Below the pieces are notes generated by a model. That model was not told where the DNA came from. It was given only the letters and a program-made list of their open reading frames with translations, and did no database searches. A DNA stretch of 64,000 nt from Oscheius sp. JU75 (lineage: Eukaryota > Nematoda > Chromadorea > Rhabditida > Rhabditidae): positions 3,782,001-3,846,000 of the forward strand of contig JASJZC010000002.1 in NCBI GenBank assembly GCA_037178855.1. Direction: 5' to 3'. A program made the translations under genes and the position numbers. Shown here piece after piece: positions 22,374 through 34,500 of this stretch (positions within the stretch are counted from its first letter, which is position 1; every line of letters starts with the position of its first letter).

Positions 22374-23352
22374 ATGCCTGGCACGATCGTCGGGTGGTCT
22401 CTGTTGTTTCTTCTTTCTGCTAGCCCTACACTTGCTTATTTGCATGGGAGAGTCGACTATGCAAGGTAACAAATCTTATGGTTTCCAGAAATCGAACAGT
22501 CAAATATTTGAAGCTCTCCAGGTTAGCAATATGTACAAAAGTTTTGTGCTCCTAACTTCTCCATACTTCTACTGTCGCCATCACAATTATCTTTCAGTTT
22601 CTCTACCACGGTGGTGACATTTTGAATTCAGAGTTCAATCTCTTGTCAAGGTCTGTTATTATCCATGATCGTTGCATCGCAATGCCTTTGTCATTCTAAT
22701 TTTTCAGAATAACCTCTTCGATCCGACATGATCGACACGTCTTGCAGAAGAAGGTTATAGGCAGCTTTCCAGTCTCTTAATATTTTTAGCTGGCATATTT
22801 GTCGAAAGCTCGAGAGACAGAAGCACTATTTGAGAAGGATCCCTATGAAGAGAGTAGAGCCATCTTCAAGGAAGTAAAGCCTCCAAACCCTTGCTATTGC
22901 TACAGACCTCGGGTGAGTAGATTACGAGTCGAGAAGGACCCCTTTAGCCCAACGAAATCACTTGGATACCTCATGGAGAGGTAGTATTTCCCGAAAATGA
23001 CGAATACGTTCGGGTACGTGGTCAGAACTAATCCTAGCAACAATCTCTCAGCCTCCAAAGATCAATCGGATTCGACGGGTTCGAAAGAGGAAATTGAGAA
23101 AGACCCCGGAGGGAGCTATCGCTGTCTTTGGATCAATACCAGGCTTTCCCAAAGAGTATTTATTCCGATCTCTTCGTCAAAGTTTGTTTTCAGACATCCT
23201 CCGCTCACCATCACAGATCCAGACTTTCCCCAATCCGCTCCAAGGTGTTGTTTTGCTCTTTCTCTCTCTCCTCGTCGGTGGTTCAGCTGACCGGCTACGA
23301 GTGTGTGGTCAAACAATACGTGACCTGCGGGCCAGATCGTTCAGTGCTCTGA
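22374..23352 (+). CDS. Small secreted Cys-containing protein
   Basis: Exon 1 (22374-about 22464) encodes a signal peptide (MPGTIVGWSLLFLLSASP). Candidate later exons contain FLYHGGDILNSEFNLLSR, ITSSIRHDRHVLQKK, YEESRAIFKEVKPPNPCYCY with RPR after it, and finally LTGYECVVKQYVTCGPDRS before TGA at 23352. The Cys spacing (CYC, then YEC and VTC) is compatible with a small disulfide-bonded secreted factor, but I cannot name a family. The phase between exon 1 and the second block does not work out cleanly by eye, so at least one exon boundary is wrong here. It lies 91 bases downstream of ribokinase on the same strand, a spacing seen in nematode operons. Confidence 0.5.
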
Positions 23353-25504
23353 CGACACAAAGGAAGTGACGTCGAGCTGTTGTACAGCCGAGTGGGGGAC
23401 AAAGATGGGATTCATTTGGAAAGATTGGTCCAGAAGAGTACGGGATAGAAATACCGTAGTCTAGCGAGAGCGAGCTTTCCGTCATGAACTAGGGGTTTCA
23501 GGACAAGAGGACTAGGACGGGAATCGCTCTGGCACAAGTTGTTCGGAGATACAAATGTCTTGAGATAGGTTAGTTTACAAAACTTTCAAATTTTTCTTCT
23601 GGATCAAAAGAACTGTCTCTTGTCTGGAAAAAAATTCACATAGCTATTGCAAAACATCCCAAAACTGAAGAATGACGATTAGAGTTTAAATAACGTCACT
23701 AATATAGAGGTTTTGCAGACAGCCAACAAAATTTGAGCGATCAAGATCACTTCGTACTAGTCTACGTGTCATCTGATATTTGGCCGTCAATAAATGGTTT
23801 ATCTTCGCTCGTCGTCGCGATAACGATGTCCTTTCACGCGGGACTGTACAGTCCCAGGGTGTGGGAAAAGGTCTTTTAACGGAAAAAAAACTGTGATTGA
23901 CATAGAGACAGAAGACGGATGATTGACCCCTGACACAGCGGGAGAGAAGGGGAATTAGCGCCGGGGCCGGGTTAGGTCTATTGATTGAGCGACTGGAACA
24001 ACAAAAGCCGACAGGACGGATTATGAAAGAGAGACGGGCTGAAAGTGTCTCCGAGTCATTTTCTCATTGGTACCAAAAAATTAGAAGAATCCTCTTAGCA
24101 CAATGAGCTGTTTTACGAGAAAGTGCTCTTAGTCCAAATTAGAATCATCCATTAGGGCCGGGGGGGCTATAGAAGGGTGGAGACTAAAACCTCGAAATCC
24201 AGACCCGTAGTTCCTCATTTTGTGGCTGTTTCCACCACAAAACTGGCATAAAATTCCTTTAAAGTCCGACGCGTATATAGCCGAGCAGTCGCCGTGAGCC
24301 TCCAATCGATCCTCCTCCTTGTTTGCAATAAAATCCTCCCAAAAATCCTCGGAATAATCCCGCGGAATAGCTCTGTTCAAAATTATAGTGGAAAAGTGTT
24401 GCTGCTACTATCAAAAGCCGTCACGAGTGAGAGTCTCCTCTCTCCACGGGCGGGGCTGTGTTGACGCGAGCGGTCTGCGCAGCGTCGCTCCGTGGTCGGA
24501 CCACCTTCACCGTCGCATCAAGTCCCCTTCAGATTGCGAAATCCCCCTAAGAAGAACAGAAAAAAGCTAACCGGATGTTCTCTTCTTAGTCTCTCTCTCT
24601 CTCTCCTGTCTCAAGTCAAAAACTCGCGTGAGAACTCCTGAGATTAGAATCAGAGACCGCGGAAATCTGTAAGCCCGAAAAAGTGGCGCTGACCCATCGG
24701 GCCGTCAAGGTCACCTGGCTCTGGTCCAAAACAATGTTTGGCTCTTGCGTCCTCACTTTCTCTCTCTCTGTCTCTCTCTCCCTCCTCCCGATTTCCACGT
24801 TCCAACGTTGTGTACTCACTGTCGACGCTTTTTGAACTTCCTATTGTGTCGGGGTCTGTTTGGAAAAAGGATTTCGGATCGGGGTTCCTTTAAATATACA
24901 CTTTCTTTCTTTGTTAAGACTTTCATATTCAAGAGATCTTTGACTTTTTAGCAGTTTTTTTACTGCCTCCCTTTCAAAATTCCAGTTCAGTCATTAGTTT
25001 TCTAGACTCCCCATGAGAGAGTGAGCAAGCGATTTGCAATGCTTCAGCTTTTTCCCGATTTTATCGATTTCTCTCCCGACTTAGCGCTTTTCCAGTCCTT
25101 TCTCTTATTTTTTTTAATTAGAACACGTCACTTCCAGATCCTGAATTCCGATTTTCATTTTCCGTAAAGCTGTCTCATGAATTTTTAATTTTAATTCGCC
25201 TAATGGACGTCATTAATTTTTTTTCTTAAAAGTCTGCCCTCCACGGCGCATTATGGACCTTTCACTCTCTCCCTTGAATCTTGTTTTCCAGACCCAATTT
25301 TTTGTCGAAAAAACTGTTAAAAACCGAAATGTGACAGACCGCGATTTGACCCCTGGTTGTGGTGGCAATCAATACCCGACGCAGATGTTTTATTGTCCCA
25401 GGTGCTGTCTCTCTCTCTCTCTCTCTTCTTTAATATACTTTCTTTTCGAAAAGAAGGCTTTCAGCAATGTTCAACTAATCTAATGCAATTCTCAAAGAAG
25501 AAGG
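23353..25504. other. Intergenic region upstream of the SPEN gene
   Basis: About 2.1 kb with no gene I can firmly support. It contains CT microsatellites (near 24590-24604 and 25409-25427) and several AT-rich tracts, and it presumably includes the SPEN promoter and 5' UTR. An 83-codon minus-strand open frame (24380-24129) with a CxxC-like QFCGGN segment is the only protein-like run. It has no splice support and I rate it as probable chance. Confidence 0.4.
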
Positions 25505-28500
25505 ATGCATTCACCGAGCAGTCAGAGGGAGTCGCGACATGTCCTCGTCACCGGACTGCCAGACAACGTTTCAGAGGACCGCATCAACAGCTACTTTTCC
25601 AAGTTTGTCTTGAGAGCTATTTCGAGCTTTTTCCTACTCAAAATTATCCTTTAAAGACGCTAGAGAGACTTTTTCTATTCTGAACATACACTCCGCATAG
25701 CAATACTATGAGTTTTGGATCATGGGAAAAGTATAATTAGTTAGAGGCAATTGATAGTCACAGTCCTTTAAACTCTCCCCATCTGAACTCAAACCTTTAG
25801 CTACGGTGGCGTGCAGAGTGTGGATCGCAACTCTGACGGTATTGTGATCTCCTTCACGGACATCCGCTCGGCCCGAAAGGCCAACAATGGAGACCACCGT
25901 CTGGACAACATGTCTTTTCGGATGTCCTTTCACGATCCTGCAGTTCCGTCGTCCAAAAAGTACGTTATTACACGGGAACGGGAGGTTAGGGAGAGCAGCT
26001 GCTTTACACGTATATTACAATCTCAGCTGCTCTGCGCGACGGGGCTGTCTCGCTCTCACAATCAGTGCGACCGTTCGGATAAGGGGAGCGAAAGGAGAGT
26101 GGCTTAATCAGGGGTCATTACCAGTCACTTGCCCTTTTTCCCAGTTTTAATGTGTAGTCTATACTCACCCGTACTGCCTCGAAAGAACAGAGCTCTCCGA
26201 GACGCTACGGTTGAGCCTCACTCAGCACAATTTCCCGGAATGGCTATCCTAATCCCACGTCACACCAAAATCAAAGCACGATCCCAGCTAACCGCTCTTT
26301 CCAGTTCCACCACCTGCATGACCAACCGCAGTTCTACGAGTCCTCGAGCTCCGACGACAATGCCACCACGAAAACGCTCGATTTCGCCGTGGAAAGAGTT
26401 TGATGAGAAGAGTTTAGAGGAAAAAATGAAGTATAGGATGCAACGTCCATTAAACGTATCGATCCCTAAACGTAATAGCTATTCGAGGAAGGATGGGTAA
26501 GTTTCAATTTGGGTAGAATGGTGACAGAGAGACAGTCCTTTAATGACACAAAGGAGGAGGAAGTGAGCCGAATATAGTACGGCTTGTTTTCAAGACCCTG
26601 TAGAGGCCGAGCAGGTCAAATGATCTGCGAAAGTGGTCCGAAAAGCGCAAACATTTGGACTAAGAAAAGGGGAAGGAAGCGCGGCCTCACGCTCCGCGTA
26701 GATCTCGCGCGCGACCCCCCTCCTCTCTCACTGTGATACACAATTTCTGATTGTGTGTCCTCTATACACTTTTTATGTCACCTGAATTCTATTAATGGAC
26801 TGTCTCTCGAGCAAATTCCCCTTTGTAATTAGTCAAACAGCAGCTTATCACTCGATGTCTAAAGGACTGTGCCTCTTAATTTGCAAGCAGTCCTTTAAGC
26901 TACTTGTTCTTACGCAAACTGATAGTCTGCCTTACGTTTAGGGGCCTGATTTTAATGACCTCAGTCCTCTAAACACTGTTCACAACACATGGTGGTGGTC
27001 GCACGCTTCTAACCAACCCCTTCACCTAATGTATCCCCTGGCACAAACCCTTGGGTGACCGGTTCTTTTGTCCTAAGACAGTTTTTAAACTGTAGTCTTA
27101 CCTATGGTCTTCTTGCAGACGAGGCTCAACCAGCCCAGTCCTTCGATCTCCGCGTCCGGGTCTCCAAGGCTTCTACATCGAGAACCTTCCCCGGGGACAG
27201 ACCAGTGTCCTCAACTCCATCCATGCTTATTTCAATAGTCACGGAACAATAGCCGATACCCACATTGAGGAACTGAATGGCGCAGACGACCGCCGTGCCC
27301 TGCTCATCTTCAACAATCTGACGAAGCCTGTGGACAAGTATGCGATGATTATGGGACAGAAATGTCGCGTGAGAGCCGCTGATGCCGTCGATGTCCAGGT
27401 AGCCTACAACAAGACCGTTGCGGCGAAGGGAGCCATGGCAGCCAGCTTAAACAGGGACGCCGTCAGCTCGAAGGGCCCGGACATGTACACTGTCTACTAC
27501 GAGAAGGTGAGTGGGGAGAGTGAGAGAGATGTAGAAATCTGGTCAAGCAATTATCTCGCGAGGTCGTTAACACAGACATTCTTCTCGATAACGGCAGTTT
27601 TTACACCGTCTTATTACTTTTCGAGACTGAATCTTTTTAATAGAGTCTTGTTTTGGCAAGTAGTTAGGAGTAATTAGTTAGGCGTTTTGGGAAGCTATTG
27701 CAGCACTTTGGATCTCGTGGTAGACTATTGGACAACTATTCGACAGGGCTAAAGGTATTACATTAACCTATCAGATTTAGGCTTCGCGTACACTTTACGT
27801 GGGAAATCTCGACTCGAACCCGACTGAAGCGTCTCTGCGTCGTCGTTATGGACAGTTTGGAACGATTCTCGAGATTGACGTCAAGAACCCCGAATCCCCG
27901 TCCCCATTCGCCTTCCTTCATTACGCGGATCTAGACTCGACTGTCAGAGCTGTAAACGCCTTCCAACATCGCGACATGAATGTGGGCGGATTCACCAAAA
28001 AGCCTAAGGTAGTCTATCCATTCGATTCTGGCCAACTGTCGGCTTCTAGGTGAATTTTGGACGGAGCCAACCGTCGAACAAGCTCTGGATCGGGAATATT
28101 CCACCGGCAGCAACAGAGGAATTCTTTAAACAGAGAATGAAAATGTTGTTCGAGGGAATCACAGAGATCGTCTTCGACTCCGTTGTCCATCAGGCCATTC
28201 TGCGATTTGACACCCTGGCTCATTCCAGCGAGACCTACTCGAATGTGAGGACAAAGAACGTGTAAGTCTTTTTTCGATTCTTTGTGGGTGTAAGGGGTTA
28301 TGTGTGAAAATATAGACCCATAGAACATACTGAAACTCCTCCCAACCCATGACTATTTGTTGTTAGAAAAAGCCCGCGAATTTGAGCCCCTTTTAAGTCG
28401 TAAACAGCCCTCTCTTTCAAAAGAATACGGAGAAAAATGACGTCAAAAGATACGATGATTCAATAGGCGGAAATCTAAATATTTACCGGAGTCTTGATGA

Positions 28501-31500
28501 CTCAGCTCGGGCGAAGATATGTGAGATAGACATAGAGGCCGTCCACCCCGGAAAAAGAGGCGCGAAGGGGAGAATGGCGCCATTTTGAAAAGTCCTTTGT
28601 GTCTGGATGTTGACCGAGAAAGAGAGAGAGAGAAGACTCATTTAGGAAATTTGTGCGTGACAGGTGCAATTACCTCGTGCTTCCGTTCTATTATCTGGCT
28701 GAAAGTGGGATGAAAGGAGGCGGAAGAGCACGGATCATGCGCTGGGCAGAATTGAGTGGACGAGTGGCTGAAGGAGGAGGAGAATAGGCTGGAGAGACGA
28801 GGGGGCGGTCGATACGAAGAGAGCGCGCGGGGCACCACAGACGGCTGAGGTCTCTGACGACTGGCAGACTGCCAGAAACGCCCCATCCTATCCGTTATTT
28901 GTATTCATTTCGACAATAAGGAATTTCTTTTCTCCTCTTTCGCCCAAATTGCCTATTAGCCATGAGAGAGAGAGACACGTCGCCGGCCACGCGTCCCATT
29001 ATCCTCCTCTCTTTTCCCTCTCAGCCAAATTATCATCATTTTTCTTCTCTAAAAAAGCCCATTTTTCCTAAGCATCTGGTCTCAAAGTGACATTTTTCCG
29101 TCGAGAAATTTCTATCGACGCGCGTAAAATAATCACTAGGAGTAAGAGAACAGAATTTATACTAGGTGAACGCTTAAAAGATGAGATAGTCCTTGCAAAA
29201 GTGTGAGTTTATGGCTTGAGATCTTTACCCTTTCCTAGAACGGTTCATTCGAAATGGTCCGGAACTATGATTAGTCACGGAAATCGAGAAACCTCACCCT
29301 GATAACCAGCGTTCTCATTCAGTTTCAGGGCTCTAGATTAAATTTTATTGGTATGTTCTGAAAAAATGTCCGCTTGACTCTGGCTACAAAACCTCTAAAA
29401 CATTTGTAAGCTTAAAAGTGCAGCCAGTCTTTCTAGAAACTTGGATAACATTGGCGGGGATCGAACCCGGGGTCTCTCCGAATTATAGCTCAGCGTGCTA
29501 ACCAACTGACTATGCTCGAAGATGTGCCGCAAGTCGCGCAGCTGCCGTGGTGCATTGCGCTTCGGATAAATGCGATCAATAATTATGTGAGAACGAACCC
29601 ATAGAATAGAGCATTATGTAAAAGACGTTTTCGTGACAACATTCAAGATCATACGACAATACGACAATGACACGTTATCCCCATTTCAAATTAGCTATAT
29701 TCACATCTCTGCGAATAAAAAACTTGTGACTTAGATTGGGTCCATAGACCGGGCTTTCTTCCGCATTCGGGCCTCTCCCTCTTATCCCCCCTTAGTCAGC
29801 CACTATTTTCTGTAATCCTGTCTAGAATGTCTCTCATCCCACCCCCTTCCCTCCCGACTACGTCATCCGCATTCATTACCAAAGGCGTGACTTTCCGGGA
29901 AGAGCCCCCACGTGAGCCTCGCGACTAATTAGAGTACGGGTGATTACGGCTTTGATTAGGCTTCAAATTAGGGCGTTCTTGATTAGATGTTCACCTGGCT
30001 GATCATTGGACACTCTCTCTGGTTTGAACCCCGGGCCGAACCTTTGACTAACCACTGGTGATAGAAACAATGACCGTTTTCAGTGTTTTGAAATCCGATG
30101 GACAGGACTACCGTCTCAGCGTCGACTACGCGACCGAGGGACAACTGAACTACTTCAAGGAACGGGTAGAGACACGGCCAGCGACTACCAGCGCCGCTGC
30201 TCAGCCCACGACTACCGCCTACCTCAGTCCACCGCCGATTCCGCCAGTTGACATGCCTGGGTATGTCCGAAGAGGGACAGAATAATCGAGGAATTACAGA
30301 CGATATGACGACAGGAGACGCTCCCCACCTCGAGGTTACAGAAGATCGCGATCGAGGGAACACACGAGACGAAGGAGTCGATCGACGTCGAGAAAACGAG
30401 AGAGGAAAAGAGAGAAGAGACGAGGAAGGTCATCCAGGTAGACTTTTTAGACTAATGCAGGGTGTGGTCGAGGGAGAACTGACCAAAACTTGCTGTTTTT
30501 ACCCCTCTGGAAATTTCGGTCAATGTTTTCGCGCCCCCTGTCAAATTCGAAACCGGTTTTCTCTGGGGCCTCCCCTCGCCCTCCTCTTTTGCAAAGAGCG
30601 CGCAGTTCGACCTCTCTGTCTCTCCCAACCACACTTCCTACGTATGAAGTTTGTTTTAATTTCGAAATTCAAACTGATCGACGTGTTTCGAAGCACTAGT
30701 ACATGTGGCAGCTGATTGTGGTCAGATGGGGCACCGATTTCGTTGGGAAATGTTTACTAGACTAATGAAAATCTGTTCAGCAATGATTCGTCCTCGTCGG
30801 ATTCGGCTAGCGACTCTAGAACTTCGACCTCAAGTTCATCGAATGATGATCGTCGAAATCGACGAGGCAATCACGATAGAAGAAGAAGAAGGAGTAGAAA
30901 TCGCGATCGGCGTTCTGATTCTCGTTCCCAGGAGAGGGACGATGTGAGGAAGAAGGTCGAGAAGATTGCCATCGAGCAGCCTCAGGAACGAGCAGCCAGT
31001 GGAGATAGCGGGTATGTATTTGGTGACCCTTTAACGGATTATTGTAGTTCTAGATTCGAGGAGGCCAGGGCCTTGGAACCACCTCCAGCTCCTCCAGCCA
31101 TCGAGAAAGCCTCACCACCTCCTCCTGCTCCTCCCAGTGGAGCAGGTCCTCAATTACACAAGCTTCCACCGCCTCAGGCTCCTCCAAGACTACCTCAGTA
31201 CACGCAGCCGCCTCCTCCGCTCCCGATTCCTCAACTTCCTCCTCCAATCAAAGAGAGACCGAAGGAACATCAGCAGCCGCATCCGGCTCAGCCAGGAACA
31301 AGCCGCGAACCGACACAGGAAAAACCAAGAGAGGCTCGAGATGGGCAACGTCCGAGGGAAGAGAGACAGAGGATGCCCGGCGAACGAATCCACCATCATG
31401 ATATGCTGACGAAAAGGCCCTCTTACGACGAGAAGAGAAGGAGTGACGCTGATGTATCGGCCGAGAGGAAACTGGAAGATGGTCGGATCATCAAGCCTGG

Positions 31501-34500
31501 ACGTCCGTGCAACAGACTTAGAGACTTCACGTTGGAGCACGACCCAATCATCCCGACTATGGTAGGATGCTTTTAGCTAATTAGGTAGAGCAATAATTTT
31601 CAGCCAGTCAATCCAGCTCATCACTACCCGGATCCGAGGAAAGCCGCTCCTTATCACCCCTTCCAGTACAAGCTCAGCATCGTTCCGTTCCAACTATCAG
31701 AGCACGAGCAGAGGATGAAGGATTTGGAAGACAAGAGACGAGAGGTCAGAGCGTTCAAGGAACAGATGGGGCATGTGGCGGATCCGGAGGCTAGAAAGAA
31801 GTAGGATTAGCATAAAGCTTCCAAAAAAAAAGCCAATTCAGGTCATCTGGAAGTGTACATAGTGTGGATGTTCGTCGTGCGAGTGGAGGCAGTTTTTCAA
31901 GAGTTGAGAGCCAAGAAGAGCCGAATACTCCCATATATGATTCTTTTCCTCGTCATGATGAGAACGCGAGGATGAAGCAGCGATCGGATTCTATCTCTAC
32001 TCCGACATGGACGTCAACATCCGGTGCTGTCAAACTCACAATCCACGAGCCAGTGACTCCGTACCCACAGCCCGGGCAGATCCAATCGCGCTCTATCAGC
32101 ATAGAAGACCGGCTGAGCAAGTTGCGTAGACTGAATCAAGACAGCAGCAAGACTCCCATTAAACTTGGGCTGGATACGCAATCTTTCGGAATGGCTCTGA
32201 ACAATCAGAATGCTCCGGGACCGAGGCCGAATCTGCATATCAACATTCCGCCTACCGGAATCAACTTCCCGACTACTCCCAACTCGGCCAAGAGCGACTT
32301 TTCTCCCAAAGTTGACGTCAGTTTGTCTCTAGAGAACCGTTTTAATTTTTCAATTTCAGTCAACGCGAAGGATGCCATCGACAGCAATTCCAACAAGCAG
32401 TACTCGACAGCCCTTCACCCCGACAGCTATTCCTCCTCCCTCTCACATGGAGTCCCAGGCCTCTCCGCTTCTAAGTGCTCCTCCTCCGCCTCCTCTTCTT
32501 CCCAGACTGGATTCTACTCCGAGCTTGAAGAGTCCACCAATGACGCCAGGAAGTGTGTCTCGATTCCAGCCAGGACAGACACCGTCTCCTTCCTTCACGA
32601 GCAGACCAGTGGATTTCAAGCAGCAGGCGCCTCCTACCACTCCACGATCTGCCTTCCCTAGACCACCGATGCCACCGTTGGAGAAAAAAGAGTCGCGATT
32701 TGGTAGTCCGAATCAGTTTCCTCCTAAGGATAAGGTATTTGTGTTAGAACTTCGTGTTTAAAAACAAATTTAGCTCCAGCCCCAGAGACACGATTCGATG
32801 TCGGCTATGAGATCACCTCCAGCCGGTATGCCGGCCAGGTCGATGTCAGTTTCAGACTCGAAAAAGCCTCAGAAGGACACGAGTGACTATCTACAGCATC
32901 TGTTTAACAAGGACAAGCCGAACACCGCCTTTGCTGCCATGAAACTGGGAAAGATTGGAAAGAAGGCCGATCAGAATGCTGCACCGTCCGAGACTGTCAA
33001 AGAGAAGGAACACAAGAAGCACAAGGAGCACAAACTCGTAAGGATAAGAAATATTGGATATGTTAATATCTCAATTCAGAGAAAGAAAGAGGACGGAACC
33101 TATGAGACCAAAGAGGAAAGAGCCAAAAGGAAAGAGCTCAAACGACTGGCCAAGGCTGCTCTGGAGAAACGAGACAAGAAGCTGGAGAAAAAGAAGTCGA
33201 AGGAGAAGGAGGAGAAGGAAAAGAGCAAGAAGCACAAAAAGGAGCGGAAGGAGAAAGAGTCGAAGAAGGATCGTAGTGTGGAGAAGGACAAGAAGAAGAA
33301 AAAGAAGAGAAAGCAGAGTGGAAGTGAGGAGAGTGACTCTGAAAGTGATCTGGAAGTCTTCAACAAGAGTGTCATCAAAGATCAGAACTATTCGTCCGAT
33401 GCCGCCCTGGCTGCTCTCATTGGACAGTCGATGTACGACCGGGTGAAGAGGCGCAGCTCTGCTCCGAAAGACGAAGAGAAGAAACGAGCTCTTCAGGCCC
33501 TGAAAGATAAGAAACAGAAGAAGAAGAGACTATTGCTCTCGTCCAGTGAAGACGATGATGACGCCAGTCAGAAGAGGGATTCGGATCAGTCCAGTGAAGA
33601 AAGTGAGACCAAGAAGTCGGATTCTGAGAGTGAAAAAGAAGATAAGAATCAGAAAAAGAGGGAGAAGGAAGCCAAGAAAGTGTCCTCTGAGAGTGACTCG
33701 GAAGAAGAGATCCCGAAGACTGCGATCAAGAAACCAAAGAAGGAGAAGAACAAGAAACGGGACAGTCTGTTCAGCAACTCTGATATTTTCGGCGCAAACA
33801 GTTCTGACGACGAGGAGATCCGTCCGCCGCCTTCGAGAAAGTCCAAAACGTCGACGTCGGACGAGAGTGACCACCACAAGAAGCACCAGAAGATTGACTA
33901 CGTGTCTCTGTTCGGAACGGACAGTGTGGATGAGAAGCGCGAGAAGAGAGACAAGCAGTCGCCGAGTCAATCGAAGCACCGGAAGAGACAGCCTTCGAGT
34001 AATCACGACGAGACACAGGCCAAGAAGAGCAAGAGAGGCAGTCTCAGTTCGGACGTTAGTGCTGTCAGCGGTGTCCTCGATCACAGGAAGAGTCGTGAGA
34101 GCAGTCTGAGAAGGGAGGAAGCCATGGACGAGTCTCACCTGCCAACTGAGGTAGGTTCTACTGTTTCCCGACAATCTGACAAATATTTTCCAATGACTCG
34201 ATCAATAATCGCAAAAAACTGTTTTCAGCCGAGAGAAGAGGAACAGCGTCCGCGTCTGGTCACCAAAGCTGCCATGAAGGTCTTCGAACCGCTCCCAGCC
34301 ACGAGTCAAATGGTTAGTTTTGTCCCATTTCTGGTCCGAGTGTGTACCGTTTGGCCTGCCATGTCTCCACGTCCAAAGAGCTCTCTTTTTTCCTCGTTGT
34401 CTCGTTTAATGTCGTGTTGTGGTTTAGCAACATCTCTCCGACGAGGACTCGGATGACAGTGAGACGGCCGCCATGCCTCCGAGTCAGCCTCTCTCGTCGA

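Noticed and set aside
24129-24380. 83-codon minus-strand frame with a CxxC-like segment
   Set aside because: Isolated, with no start context or splice partners, and incomplete as a zinc finger.
24705-24713. TCAAGGTCA, a nuclear-receptor-type site upstream of SPEN
   Set aside because: A nine-base match is expected about once in two such windows by chance; no second site supports it.
33100-34174. Long open frames on the minus strand and in other plus frames inside SPEN
   Set aside because: They mirror the Lys/Ser/Glu-rich coding sequence; low-complexity coding DNA keeps several frames open. The SPEN frame is joined in phase on both sides.
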